DNA of 64,000 bases, taken from contig CAVZRR010000002.1 in NCBI GenBank assembly GCA_963777725.1, positions 1-64,000 of the forward strand, written 5' to 3'. The notes under the pieces were generated by a model. That model was not told the origin of the DNA. It ran no database searches and was given only the letters and a program-made list of their open reading frames with translations. This DNA comes from RPQJ01 sp963777725. GTDB taxonomy: Bacteria > Pseudomonadota > Gammaproteobacteria > Steroidobacterales > Steroidobacteraceae. Position numbers and translations under genes: made by a program. Below are positions 39,760 through 48,720 of this stretch, piece after piece (the stretch's first letter is position 1; each line of letters begins with the position of its first letter).

Positions 39760-42438
39760 TCAGGGCAGGCTGGCCATCAGCCTTTCGGCCTCCTGCTTCT
39801 GGACGGCGCTGCCTTCCTTGAGGACTTCGTCGAGGATGCTGCGCGCGCCTTCGGGATCGCCCATGTCGATGTACGCGCGCGCGAGGTCGAGCTTGGTGCC
39901 GACCTCGCTCATCGTCGCGGACTCCTCGTCCAGCGGGAAGTCCACCTGCTTGAGCACCCCGGTCGCGTCGATCGTCGGCGACTCGAGCGTCGGTGCCTCG
40001 ATCGTCGGTGCTTCCATCGTCGGCGATTCGAGCGTCCGCGCCTCGATCGTGGGCAGCTCGCCGGTCATCATCGGCAGCTCGCTGGTCGCATCCGACAGGT
40101 CGACGAAGCCGGCCTCGAGCTCGCGCGTTGCCTCCGCGAGTTCGGCCGCGTCGGCGCGCATGATGCTGGTCGAGCTGAGCAGGTCTTCCTCGGGCTCTGG
40201 CGCGCCGCGGCCCAGCGTCGGGCGTTCGATCGTATCCTCGACCTTGGCCACAGGTCGCGTCAGCAGGTCGTCGGCCTGTTGCTCCAGGTCGTCGAACTTT
40301 TCGAAATCACCCATGTCGAGGCCCAGGTCCTCGATCGCCACTTCGGCGGTCGGGTCATCGCTGGGTGCCGGCCTCGGGCGGCGCGTTTCGATCGTCGTCT
40401 CGATGGTCCTCGAGCGTGCGGTCGAGTCGTCTTCGCCACCTCGCACCGGCTCGTCGAGAATGAAATCGAGGCCACCCTCGCTCTCGATCCTGGGGCTGCG
40501 TCCGGTCAGGTCGAGATCGGGCGCCGGGCCTTCGCCACCGACCAGGTCCATGTCGATCGAGGCGTGGGTACGCTGCAGCTCCATGTCGAGGCTTTCGTTG
40601 CCAGACCCGTGGATCGCACCCGCGAACAACGGATCGTCCGGAGCCATCTGCTTGCCCATGATCAGGATCTTGTCCCACTCGCCCGCCTGCGCCTGGGCTC
40701 GCGAGGCACCCAGGTCCCGGGCAACCTCGAGGAACCGGTCGCGATTGCCCCAGACGAAGAAGATCTCGAGCAGCTTGAGCTTGAGGTCGCGTCGCTGCGG
40801 CTCGCGCTTGGCCGCGAGCTGGACGAGATCCGCCGCCTGGTCGTACAGGCCGTACGCCATGTGGAAATCGGCTTCGGCGAGCGGATCGCTCGCCTCGATG
40901 CTCGCGGCACTTTCACCGGACATCGTGTCGTCGATCGTTGCCGGCTTGCGGGGCGCGGCGGCGACCGCCGCGGCTGCCCGGGCGACGCTCGGTTCTGCCG
41001 CGGGGCGCTCCTCGACGAGGAAGTCCGACTCGCGGGGCCGTGCCGTCGTGGTCGGCCGGACCCTCAGGTCCTCGCTGCCGCGACGCCCCAGCGCCTCCTC
41101 CAGGGAATCTTCGGCCGCACCTGAATCCCGGCGCCGCCGCAGCAACGCGCCGATGCCGAGCGCAGCGGCGAGTAAGCCGAGCAGCAGCCACCAGTACTGG
41201 CCGAGGCGTTCGAGCAGCGAAGGTGATTCCGCTGCGGCCGGGGGCGGCGCCGGCGCCGGCTCGGGTTCTGCGGCCGGCTCCGGCGCGACGGCCTGGGGCG
41301 CCTCGGCAACGGGTTCCGTCGTCTCCGGTGTCGCTGCATCGGACGGCGCGGGCTCGGCCACCGGAGGCTCGCCCGGAGTCGCCGCATCTGCGGGCGCGCC
41401 ACCTTGCAGCGTGGCGAGCTCGGCGTTGCGCACCTCGAGCAGCCGGCGCGCCTCGGCGAGTTCGGCTTCGAGCTGCTGCACGCGCGTCTGAATGTCCGCG
41501 CCGCCCGCCGGCGCGGCCGGCGTGGCCGGCATCGCGGTGGCGGTGGACGGCGTGGCGCTCCCCTGCTCCGGCGTGACGAGCCGCAACCGTCCGGCATCGG
41601 CGGCCGGGCCCGCAGCGGCTGCGGATCCGTCTCGCCACATCTGGTACTGGCGCGCAACTTCGGCGGTGGCCGCCGACGCGGAGATCGCCGCCACGTCGCT
41701 GCTGCTCGGGATCGCGAGCTCGCTGCCCGCGCGCAAGACATTGATATTGCCGCCGAAGGCCTGCGGATTCGCCTGGTAGATCGCGACCATGGCGCGATTG
41801 ACCTCCGAGCGCGGGCCCGGATTCGCGGCGCTGGCGATCTTCCAAAGCGTGTCGTTCGGCCGCACGCGATAGGTCGAGCCGGCCTCAACCGAGAGCGGGG
41901 CCGCCACGGCACGACTCGGGCGCGGTTCACTCGGGGCCGGGGCCGCCGCCACGGGCGCCGCGGGTGCCGGCCTGGCGGACACCGCCGGCGCGGTCGTCGC
42001 ACGCGGTGCCGCGACCGGCGCTTCGGACGCAGTCGGGGCCGGGGAGAATACCGGCGGGTCGAGCAGCACGGTGTACTCGCGCAGCAGCCGCCCGCGCGGC
42101 CAGCTGGCTTCGACCAGCAAGGTGACGAAAGGCTCGGTCACCGGTCGCGGGGAGGTAATGCGCAACACGTCCCGGCCATTCGACCGGACGACGCGGAAGC
42201 TGAAATCGGACAGGTACGACGGCTTGTCGAGGCCGTAGCGCACGAACGTGTCGTTCGATGCCAGCGACGCTTGCAGTGCCGACAGGTCCTCCTGCGCCGC
42301 GGAGACCAGCTCGATCTCGGCGTCGAAAGGCTGGTTCAGCGCCGAGTTCAGGCGAATCTCGCCCAGACCGAGCGCATAGAGCGCCGAGGGCGACATGAGC
42401 GCGCTCAACAAGAGGACACGGCGTACGGCTGACTTCAT
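39760..42438 (-). CDS. fimV: FimV-like pilus/polarity hub protein
   Basis: About 892 aa from ATG 42438. Signal peptide (KSAVRRVLLLSALMSPSALYA), then the FimV N-terminal domain LGLGEIRLNSALNQPFDAEIEL. A LysM domain follows (TYRVRPNDTLWKIASAANPGP), then a coiled coil (VQQLEAELAEARRLLEVRNAEL) and one transmembrane helix (YWWLLLGLLAAALGIGALL). The C-terminal cytoplasmic region is acidic, with TPR-like repeats (FHMAYGLYDQAADLVQLAAKREPQRRDLKLKLLEIFFVWGNRD), short repeats rich in ESPT/EAPT, and the conserved FimV end (KLDLARAYIDMGDPEGARSILDEVLKEG). Acts at the cell pole in type IV pilus assembly. Precedes truA as in Pseudomonas. Confidence 0.93.
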   Translation of the reverse strand: MKSAVRRVLLLSALMSPSALYALGLGEIRLNSALNQPFDAEIELVSAAQEDLSALQASLASNDTFVRYGLDKPSYLSDFSFRVVRSNGRDVLRITSPRPVTEPFVTLLVEASWPRGRLLREYTVLLDPPVFSPAPTASEAPVAAPRATTAPAVSARPAPAAPVAAAPAPSEPRPSRAVAAPLSVEAGSTYRVRPNDTLWKIASAANPGPRSEVNRAMVAIYQANPQAFGGNINVLRAGSELAIPSSSDVAAISASAATAEVARQYQMWRDGSAAAAGPAADAGRLRLVTPEQGSATPSTATAMPATPAAPAGGADIQTRVQQLEAELAEARRLLEVRNAELATLQGGAPADAATPGEPPVAEPAPSDAATPETTEPVAEAPQAVAPEPAAEPEPAPAPPPAAAESPSLLERLGQYWWLLLGLLAAALGIGALLRRRRDSGAAEDSLEEALGRRGSEDLRVRPTTTARPRESDFLVEERPAAEPSVARAAAAVAAAPRKPATIDDTMSGESAASIEASDPLAEADFHMAYGLYDQAADLVQLAAKREPQRRDLKLKLLEIFFVWGNRDRFLEVARDLGASRAQAQAGEWDKILIMGKQMAPDDPLFAGAIHGSGNESLDMELQRTHASIDMDLVGGEGPAPDLDLTGRSPRIESEGGLDFILDEPVRGGEDDSTARSRTIETTIETRRPRPAPSDDPTAEVAIEDLGLDMGDFEKFDDLEQQADDLLTRPVAKVEDTIERPTLGRGAPEPEEDLLSSTSIMRADAAELAEATRELEAGFVDLSDATSELPMMTGELPTIEARTLESPTMEAPTIEAPTLESPTIDATGVLKQVDFPLDEESATMSEVGTKLDLARAYIDMGDPEGARSILDEVLKEGSAVQKQEAERLMASLP

Positions 42439-42563
42439 CGCGACTCCCGGCAGATGCATGCGCACGCCGCACCGGACGACGGCGCCGTCGCGGCACGTTC
42501 ACGTGACTTCTGTGAATTAAACATAACTATAGCCCACGGCTACAAGTACGCCCAACCTTCAAG

Positions 42564-42582
42564 CGGGCCACCGGCCCTTTTT
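42564..42582 (+). terminator. Hairpin plus T5 in the aroC-fimV gap
   Basis: GGGCC, loop ACC, GGCCC then TTTTT on the plus strand. Both flanking genes are on the minus strand, so this would stop only antisense transcription, or the hairpin alone could mark the aroC 3' end. The rest of the 42439-42644 gap holds an AT-rich stretch (around 42515-42540) likely to contain the fimV promoter. Confidence 0.35.
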
Positions 42583-42644
42583 AGCCCTTCGCCCCAACCC
42601 GTGCGGGGACACGCTCCACAGTTCCGGACGGTCGTGGCACGCCA

Positions 42645-43742
42645 TCAGGCCGATCCCGGAATCACCGGGGTCGCCGACCGAACGTCCGCATTCTGCGCCC
42701 GATGCCTCAGGAAGTGGTCCATCAGCACCAGGGCCAGCATCGCCTCGGCGATTGGCACCGCGCGGATACCGACGCAGGGATCGTGGCGCCCCGTGGTGCT
42801 GACCTCGACCGGCTGCCCGGTGACGTCGATCGAGCGCCCCGGAATGACGATGCTCGAAGTCGGCTTGAGCGCCATGCTGACGACGACGTCCTGGCCGCTC
42901 GAGATGCCGCCGAGCGTGCCACCGGACCGATTGCCGAGGAATCCGGCCGGTGTGAGCTCGTCGCGATGCTCCGAGCCCCGTTGCTCGACGACCCCGAAGC
43001 CGTCGCCGACCTCGACCGCCTTGACGGCGTTGATGCACATCATCGCGTGCGCGAGGTCCGCGTCGAGCCGGTCGAACACGGGCTCGCCGAGGCCCGGCGG
43101 GACACCCGTGGCGACGACGGTGACGCGCGCGCCGATCGAATCGCCGTCGCGGCGCAACTGGTTGATGAACTCCTCGAGCTCGGCCACCCGCGACGCATCC
43201 GGGCAGAAGAACGGGTTGCGGTCGATTTCCGCCAGGTCCCGCGGCTCGATGCGGATGTGGCCCATCTGGGCGAGGTAGCCACGGATGCCGATGCCGAGCT
43301 TCTCAGCAAGGTACTTGCGCGCGATGGCGCCCGCCGCAACCCGCATCACGGTCTCCCGCGCCGACGAGCGTCCTCCGCCGCGGTAGTCGCGCAGCCCGTA
43401 CTTCTGTTCGTAGGTGTAGTCGGCGTGGCCCGGGCGGAAGCGATCCTTGATCTTTTCGTAATCGTAGGAGCGCTGGTCTTCGTTCATCACCAGCAGCCCG
43501 ATCGGCGTGCCCGTGGTGCGGCCCTCGAACACGCCCGACAGGATCTGCACTCGATCCGGCTCGCGCCGCTGGCTCGTGAAGCGCGACGTGCCGCTGCGGC
43601 GACGTTCGACGTCGCGCTGGATGTCGTCCTCGTTGAGCGCGAGGCCAGGCGGGCAGCCGTCGACGACGCAGCCGAGCGCCGGACCGTGGCTCTCGCCGAA
43701 GCTCGTGACCGTGAACAGTTGACCGAAGGTATTGCCCGCCAT
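42645..43742 (-). CDS. aroC: Chorismate synthase
   Basis: About 365 aa, FMNH2-dependent, last step of the shikimate pathway. Signatures GESHGPALGCVVDGCPPGL, RPGHADYTYEQKYGLRDYRGGGRSSARETV and NRSGGTLGGISSGQD. Start ATG 43742 (MAGNTFGQLFTVTSFGESH); an in-frame ATG at 43763 overlaps the prmB stop. Downstream of prmB and probably co-transcribed. Confidence 0.96.
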   Translation of the reverse strand: MAGNTFGQLFTVTSFGESHGPALGCVVDGCPPGLALNEDDIQRDVERRRSGTSRFTSQRREPDRVQILSGVFEGRTTGTPIGLLVMNEDQRSYDYEKIKDRFRPGHADYTYEQKYGLRDYRGGGRSSARETVMRVAAGAIARKYLAEKLGIGIRGYLAQMGHIRIEPRDLAEIDRNPFFCPDASRVAELEEFINQLRRDGDSIGARVTVVATGVPPGLGEPVFDRLDADLAHAMMCINAVKAVEVGDGFGVVEQRGSEHRDELTPAGFLGNRSGGTLGGISSGQDVVVSMALKPTSSIVIPGRSIDVTGQPVEVSTTGRHDPCVGIRAVPIAEAMLALVLMDHFLRHRAQNADVRSATPVIPGSA

Positions 43743-43759
43743 TCCAGCTCCCGCGCCCG

Positions 43760-44683
43760 TCAAGCCTTGAAATCGCCGCGTCGCAGCAGGAACACCCCGC
43801 CCCCGCCGTGCTCGAACTCGAGCCAGGTGAACGGCAGGTCGGGGAACGCCTGCTGCACCCGCTGGTCGCTGTCTCCCACCTCGACGAACAGGGCGCCCTG
43901 CGGCGCCAGGTGCCGTGGCGCGCCCGCGAGGATGCGCCGCACGACGTCGAGCCCGTCGACACCGGCGCGCAAAGCGAGCTCGGGCTCGTGCCGGTACTCG
44001 CGCGGCAGTGCGTTCATCTCGCGGTCGCTGACGTAAGGCGGGTTCGCGACGATCAAGTCGTAGATTGCAGCGCCGACCGGCTCGTAGACGTCACCCTGCA
44101 GCAGTCGCAGCCGATCGCCGACGCCGTGGCGCACGACGTTGCGGCTGGCCACCTCGAGGGCGAGCGGCGACAGGTCGACTGCGTCCACCGTGGCTTCCGG
44201 AAACGCCAGTGCGCAGGCGATGGCGATGCAACCCGAGCCGGTGCCGATATCGAGAATCCGGCGCACGCCGGTCGCGTCGATCCAGGGCGCAAAACCCGAG
44301 TGCACGAGTTCCGCAAACGGCGAGCGTGGAATGATCACCCGCTCGTCCACTTCGAACTCCAGGCCCGCGAACCACATGCGGCCCATCAGGTAGGCCGCCG
44401 GCACGCGACGGGCGATGCGCTCGTCGAACAGCGCGAGCACGCGCTCGACGTCCGCAGCCACCGGCTGGAGCCCGTAGGCGGCCGCGGCCTGCGCGTGATC
44501 GAGACCGAGTGCGTGAAAAACCAGCGCAGCCGCCTCGTCAGTCGCGTTGTCCATGCCGTGGCCGTAGGCGAGCCCCGCGCGGTCGAACGCCCGCGCGCCG
44601 CAGCGAATCAGGTCGGCGACACTCGCGGCGCCGGGAAGCGCGTAGTCGATTAATCGGGCAGCAGGCATATGAGCGGCAGTCAT
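43760..44683 (-). CDS. prmB: 50S ribosomal protein L3 N5-glutamine methyltransferase PrmB
   Basis: 307-aa class I methyltransferase modifying a glutamine of L3. SAM loop DIGTGSGCIAIACALAFP, catalytic NPPY in IVANPPYVSDREMNALPREY, and N-terminal helical domain (YALPGAASVADLIRCGARAF, with GHGMDNATDEAAALVFHAL characteristic of PrmB). PrmC is less likely because of this N-terminal block and the aroC neighbour. Start ATG 44683, divergent from the SCO gene. Confidence 0.92.
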   Translation of the reverse strand: MTAAHMPAARLIDYALPGAASVADLIRCGARAFDRAGLAYGHGMDNATDEAAALVFHALGLDHAQAAAAYGLQPVAADVERVLALFDERIARRVPAAYLMGRMWFAGLEFEVDERVIIPRSPFAELVHSGFAPWIDATGVRRILDIGTGSGCIAIACALAFPEATVDAVDLSPLALEVASRNVVRHGVGDRLRLLQGDVYEPVGAAIYDLIVANPPYVSDREMNALPREYRHEPELALRAGVDGLDVVRRILAGAPRHLAPQGALFVEVGDSDQRVQQAFPDLPFTWLEFEHGGGGVFLLRRGDFKA

Positions 44684-44735
44684 TGTGGGATAATCGCGGT
44701 CCCGTCAGCCCCGACCGACTCTCCAGAGCCCGCCC

Positions 44736-45371
44736 ATGGCCGCACGTCCGTTGAGGATCGGCATCCTCGTCATTGTAGCCTTTGCCGCAGGGCTCATCCT
44801 CGCTCGCGTTCTGACGCCTGCCCGCGTCGAACTGCCGCAGACTGAGCGGGCGACCGTGTTCCCGACGGCACGGGCGCTGCCGACCCTCGACCTCACCAGC
44901 CAGGATGGACAGCCGTTGCCCGCCGATTTCCTGTCCGGCCACTGGACACTGGTGTTCTTCGGATTCACGCAGTGCCCCGACATCTGCCCGACCACGCTCG
45001 CGGTGCTGGCCCAGGCGGGACGCCAACTCGCCGATCTGCCGCAGGCCGAGCAACCGCGCGTGCTGCTCGTCAGCGTGGACCCGGAACGCGACACGCCCGA
45101 ACGCCTCGCGGCCTACGTGCGCTTCTTCGATCCGGCCTTTCTCGGCGTCACGGGCAGCCTGGAGTCGATCGCAGCCGCGGCGGCGGCCTTCGGCGTGCCG
45201 TATGCCAAGGTCACGATGCCCGAGGGCGGTTACACGATGGACCACGGCTCCGGTATCTTCGTCGTCGGTCCCACGGGCGGCATCGTCGCGTATCTGTCGG
45301 CGCCGCACGATGCGGGCGTGATCGCCCGCGACTACCGCAAGCTGCTGGCGTGGCAGGCGTCCACCCGATGA
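44736..45371 (+). CDS. SCO1/SenC family copper chaperone
   Basis: 211 aa. An N-terminal hydrophobic helix (RIGILVIVAFAAGLILARVL, residues 7-26) anchors a periplasmic thioredoxin fold with copper ligands CPDIC (CxxxC) in FFGFTQCPDICPTT and a His in YTMDHGSGIFVV. Family members deliver copper to the CuA centre of cytochrome oxidase or act as thiol-disulfide enzymes. The stop overlaps the psd start (ATGA), so the two are coupled. Confidence 0.93.
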   Translation: MAARPLRIGILVIVAFAAGLILARVLTPARVELPQTERATVFPTARALPTLDLTSQDGQPLPADFLSGHWTLVFFGFTQCPDICPTTLAVLAQAGRQLADLPQAEQPRVLLVSVDPERDTPERLAAYVRFFDPAFLGVTGSLESIAAAAAAFGVPYAKVTMPEGGYTMDHGSGIFVVGPTGGIVAYLSAPHDAGVIARDYRKLLAWQASTR

Positions 45372-46249
45372 GCGTGCCCGGCGACGAAGCCGGCGCGTCC
45401 GATCGCGCCTTCGCGCTGCTGCAGGAACTGCTGCCACAGCAGCTGATGTCGCGGACCATGCACGGGCTCGCGCGCAGCACGCAGCCCTTGCTGAGCAAGT
45501 CGCTGATCCGGGCGGTGTTGCGCGCCTACCCGATGATCGACCTGCGGGAGGCCGCGGAACCCGATCCGTTCGCTTATCCGTCGTTCAACGCGTTCTTCAC
45601 GCGCGCCTTGCGCCCGGACGCGAGGCCGCTCGCCGGCAGTGAACGGGATCTCGTTTCCCCGGTCGATGGCACGCTGAGCCAGTCCGGCACGATTCGCGAC
45701 GGGCAATTGCTGCAGGCGAAGGGAATGCACTACACCGCGGGGGCCCTGCTCGCCGACGAGTCGGCCGCGGCACGTTACGCGGGTGGCGGCTATGCCTGTA
45801 TCTACCTCGCACCCTACAACTACCACCGCATCCACATGCCGCTGGCCGGCCGGCTGACGGCGACGCGTTACGTGCCGGGGCAGCTCTTCAGCGTCAATGC
45901 GGCCACTGCGCGCGCGATTCCGGGCTTGTTCGCGCGCAACGAACGCGTCGTCTGCGAGTTCGAGACTGAGCTCGGCCCGCTGGCGATGGTGCTGGTGGGC
46001 GCGCTGTTCGTGGGCAGCATCGAGACGGTCTACGCCGGCGAGATCAATCCGCCGCCGATTCGCGGTGGCGCCGTGCGCAGCGTCGAGACGGGACTCGGCA
46101 CGCAGTTTGCGCGCGGCGCCGAACTGGGCCGCTTCAACATGGGCTCCACGGTCGTGCTGCTGCTCGGCAATCGCGCCACGCGCTTCGCCGATGGACTGGT
46201 CCCCGGCACCACGCTGCGACTCGGCCAGGCGCTCGCGCGCACCGAATGA
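45368..46249 (+). CDS. psd: Phosphatidylserine decarboxylase proenzyme
   Basis: 293 aa; makes phosphatidylethanolamine at the inner membrane. Blocks FNAFFTRALRPDARP, SPVDGTLSQSG, YNYHRIHMPLAGRLTATRYVPGQLFSVN, and the self-cleavage site GST in GRFNMGSTVVLLL (MGST instead of the common LGST) where the pyruvoyl group forms. Start ATG 45368 overlaps the SCO stop; the end overlaps the epmA start (ATGA). Confidence 0.95.
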   Translation: MSVPGDEAGASDRAFALLQELLPQQLMSRTMHGLARSTQPLLSKSLIRAVLRAYPMIDLREAAEPDPFAYPSFNAFFTRALRPDARPLAGSERDLVSPVDGTLSQSGTIRDGQLLQAKGMHYTAGALLADESAAARYAGGGYACIYLAPYNYHRIHMPLAGRLTATRYVPGQLFSVNAATARAIPGLFARNERVVCEFETELGPLAMVLVGALFVGSIETVYAGEINPPPIRGGAVRSVETGLGTQFARGAELGRFNMGSTVVLLLGNRATRFADGLVPGTTLRLGQALARTE

Positions 46250-47221
46250 GCGGGATCGTGGCCGCGGACTGGCGACCAACGGCCTCGCTGGCCACGTTGC
46301 GGCTGCGCGCCGCGCTGCTGCAGAGGGCGCGTCAGTATTTTGCGCAGACCGGCGCGCTCGAGGTCGAGACTCCGACCCTGGTCCGTGCAGCCGTCACCGA
46401 CGTCCACCTCGAGTCGCTCGAGGTCCGCGCGTGCGATGGTTCGCCAGTCGGGTTCCTGCACACATCACCCGAATACGCGATGAAGCGACTGCTCTGTTCA
46501 GGCGCGCCCGACGTGTACCAGGTCGCGCGCGTGTTCCGCGAGGGCGAGCGCGGCCGCAACCACAATCCCGAATTCACGATGCTGGAGTGGTACCGGCTCG
46601 GCATCGACCATCACGGACTGATGCGGGACGTCGAAGCACTGTTGCGCGCCCTGCTGGAACCGCACCGAAATGTGGGTCCGACGCAGCATCTGACGTACTG
46701 CGACGCGTTCGAGGCTACGCTCGGTATCGATCCCCTCACCGCCGGAACGCACGAGATCGCAGCGGCGTTGCGGCGCGCCGGCACCGACCTGCCCGCGTCC
46801 GTGCTCGAGGATCACGACGGGTTGCTGGACCTGGCAATGTCCACGCGTCGTTGCGCCGGGTTTCCCGGCGGACCGCATTACGTTCCTGCACGATTTCCCG
46901 GCCTCGCAGGCTGCGCTCGCACGCGTGCGCGGGCCGGTGGCATCGCGCTTCGAGGCGTTCTGGGGCGGGCTCGAGCTGGCCAACGGCTTTCACGAGCTCG
47001 CGGACGCGACGGAGCAGTCGCAGCGCTTCGCGGCCGACCTCGCCGCGCGACGTCGCCGCGGGCTACCCGAACGCGCGCCGGACGCCCGCTTCATCGCCGC
47101 GCTTGCCGCCGGCCTGCCGCCCTGCGCGGGCGTGGCGCTGGGATTCGACCGGGTCGTGATGGTCGCGACCGGCGCGCGCCACATCGATGAAGTGATCGCC
47201 TTTCCCGCGGAGCGCGCCTGA
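46246..47221 (+). CDS. epmA: EF-P-lysine lysyltransferase EpmA (frameshifted as sequenced)
   Basis: Lysyl-tRNA-synthetase-like enzyme attaching (R)-beta-lysine to Lys34 of EF-P. It has a class II synthetase catalytic domain but no anticodon-binding domain. Motif 2 region TSPEYAMKRLLCSGAPDVYQVARVFREGERGRNHNPEFTMLEWYR is characteristic; motif 3 is GVALGFDRVVM. One extra base near 46840-46855 breaks the frame after LAMSTR; the continuation is VVAPGFPADRITFLHDFPASQ. Corrected length is 324 aa. efp and epmB lie within 2 kb, strongly supporting the function. Confidence 0.92.
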
Positions 47222-47712
47222 TGCACACGATGACGCCATTGCCGGCCGACAAGCCGACCGCCTACGCCGAACTCGCGACGAGCCTGCGCGCATTGCTCGA
47301 AGGCGAGCACGACCTGGTCGCCAACGCCGCCAACCTCGCGGCGCTGCTGTTCTGGAGCCTGCCGCAGCTCAACTGGGCCGGCTTCTACCTGGTCGAACCT
47401 GGGCGCGGTGACCTGCTGCTCGGCCCGTTCCAGGGCAAGCCCGCGTGCGTGCGCATCCCGATCGGCCGCGGCGTTTGCGGCACGGCCGCGGCGCGACGCG
47501 AGACCGTCGTCGTGCCCGACGTGCACGCGTTCCCCGGTCACATCGCCTGCGACTCGGCGTCGAATTCGGAGATCGTCGTGCCGATCGTTCGCGACGGCGA
47601 GTTGCTCGGCGTGCTCGATCTCGACAGCCCGGTGCCGTCGCGGTTCGATGACGCGGATGCGCGGGGGCTCGAGGCGCTGGTGCGCGTGTTCGTCGATTCG
47701 CTCGCGCGTTAG
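47221..47712 (+). CDS. msrC: Free methionine-(R)-sulfoxide reductase (GAF-domain)
   Basis: 163-aa GAF-fold enzyme repairing free methionine-R-sulfoxide. LNWAGFYLVEPGRGDLLLGPFQGKPACVRIPIGRGVCGTAA and HIACDSASNSEIVVPIVRDGELLGVLDLDSP carry the three conserved cysteines. Start ATG 47221 overlaps the epmA stop (TGATG). Cytoplasmic antioxidant role. Confidence 0.92.
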   Translation: MHTMTPLPADKPTAYAELATSLRALLEGEHDLVANAANLAALLFWSLPQLNWAGFYLVEPGRGDLLLGPFQGKPACVRIPIGRGVCGTAAARRETVVVPDVHAFPGHIACDSASNSEIVVPIVRDGELLGVLDLDSPVPSRFDDADARGLEALVRVFVDSLAR

Positions 47713-47788
47713 CTCGCTGCGCTCTCCCGACGCGTCATCGCACGGCTGCGGCGTTCGGTTGCCGGGGTCGGGTTCGCGTCGGGCCGGG

Positions 47789-47841
47789 ACGCCGTCAACC
47801 CATCCATGGGGGCTCGCGCGCCGCGTCACGCGACGTGCGCG
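47789..47841 (-). repeat. Covarying hairpin element C-prime (armless copy)
   Basis: Core-only copy: read on the minus strand it keeps mini-hairpin 2 (CCC, loop ATGGAT, GGG) and the downstream GTTGACGGCGT, and has a variant mini-hairpin 1 (CGTCGCG, loop TGA, CGCGGCG). Flanking DNA shows no long inverted arms. It lies in the 367-bp gap between msrC and efp, which contains this copy and element C and no gene. Confidence 0.65.
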
Positions 47842-47911
47842 ACCGCGGAATCGCCGCGTCTGCGCGCAATCGAGCGCTGATTCGCGAGCGTCGGTGCGCC
47901 AGCGGCAGCGA

Positions 47912-48040
47912 GGCGCGCTGTGCCCGGTCCTCGGGAGCTTTTCCCGGGGCGTCCCGCCGCATGGACGCGGCGGGCGAGCTTACACGGACGTACTTGCAGC
48001 GTCCCCGGGAAAAGCTCCCGAGGACCGGGCACAGCGCGCC
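47912..48040 (+). repeat. Covarying hairpin element C (msrC-efp gap)
   Basis: Perfect 38-bp inverted arms (47912-47949, 48003-48040) with site-specific sequence flank a 53-nt core with mini-hairpin 1 (CCCGCCGC, loop ATGGAC, GCGGCGGG) and mini-hairpin 2 (TAC, loop ACGGAC, GTA). Stem bases differ from element B but pairing is kept. It sits 40 bp beyond the efp stop, between convergent genes. Confidence 0.88.
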
Positions 48041-48079
48041 GACGACAACCGCGTCAGCGCACCAACCGCAAAGCGCGAA

Positions 48080-48649
48080 TCAGCTCTTCGCGCGCGACAG
48101 GTACTCGCCCGTGCGAGTATCGACCCGAATGATCTCGCCCTCGTTCAGGAACAGCGGCACCCGCACCACCGCCCCCGTCTCGAGCTTGGCCGGCTTCTGG
48201 CCGCCAGTCGCCGTGTCGCCGCGCACGCCCGGGTCCGTCTCGACGATCTTGAGCTCGACGTGCGCCGGTGCATTGATCGACAGCGGCAGGCCGTTCCACA
48301 ACATGACCTGGCAGGTCACGCCGTCCTTGAGCCACTGGGCCGATTCGCCCATGGCTTCCTTGCCGGCCGTGTGCTGCTCGAACGTGTCCGGCACCATGAA
48401 GTGCCAGAAGTCGCCGTCGTTGTAGAGGTACTGCATGTCGGTCTCGACGATGTCGGCCGCCTCGACCGTGTCGCCGGACTTCATGTTGCGCTCGAGCGTG
48501 CGGCCCGATTTCAGGTTGCGGATCCGCACCCGGTTGAACGCCTGACCCTTGCCGGGCTTGACGAACTCGTTCTCGACGATGACGTACGGGTCACCGTCGA
48601 GCATGATCTTGAGCCCGGAGCGGAATTCGTTGGTGCTGTAGCTGGCCAT
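48080..48649 (-). CDS. efp: Elongation factor P
   Basis: 189-aa translation factor that rescues ribosomes stalled at polyproline. Lys34 in VKPGKGQAF is the beta-lysylation site. The KOW-like N-terminal domain and two OB domains are complete (RRGDTATGGQKPAKLETGAVVRVPLFLNEGEIIRVDTRTGEY near the end). Start ATG 48649 (MASYSTNEFRSGLKIML); a longer frame from 48712 is not supported. Divergent from epmB. The modification enzymes EpmA and EpmB are encoded next to it. Confidence 0.96.
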   Translation of the reverse strand: MASYSTNEFRSGLKIMLDGDPYVIVENEFVKPGKGQAFNRVRIRNLKSGRTLERNMKSGDTVEAADIVETDMQYLYNDGDFWHFMVPDTFEQHTAGKEAMGESAQWLKDGVTCQVMLWNGLPLSINAPAHVELKIVETDPGVRGDTATGGQKPAKLETGAVVRVPLFLNEGEIIRVDTRTGEYLSRAKS

Positions 48650-48720
48650 GGCGAGGTCACCGGATTGTGGAGGCGCGGCCGAGTCTGGAAGAATGGCTTC
48701 CTGCCGCAACAAAGCCGAGC

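Noticed and set aside
44736..45371. The SCO gene as a thioredoxin/TlpA protein.
   Set aside because: Motif is CxxxC (CPDIC) with the distal His of SCO proteins, not CxxC.
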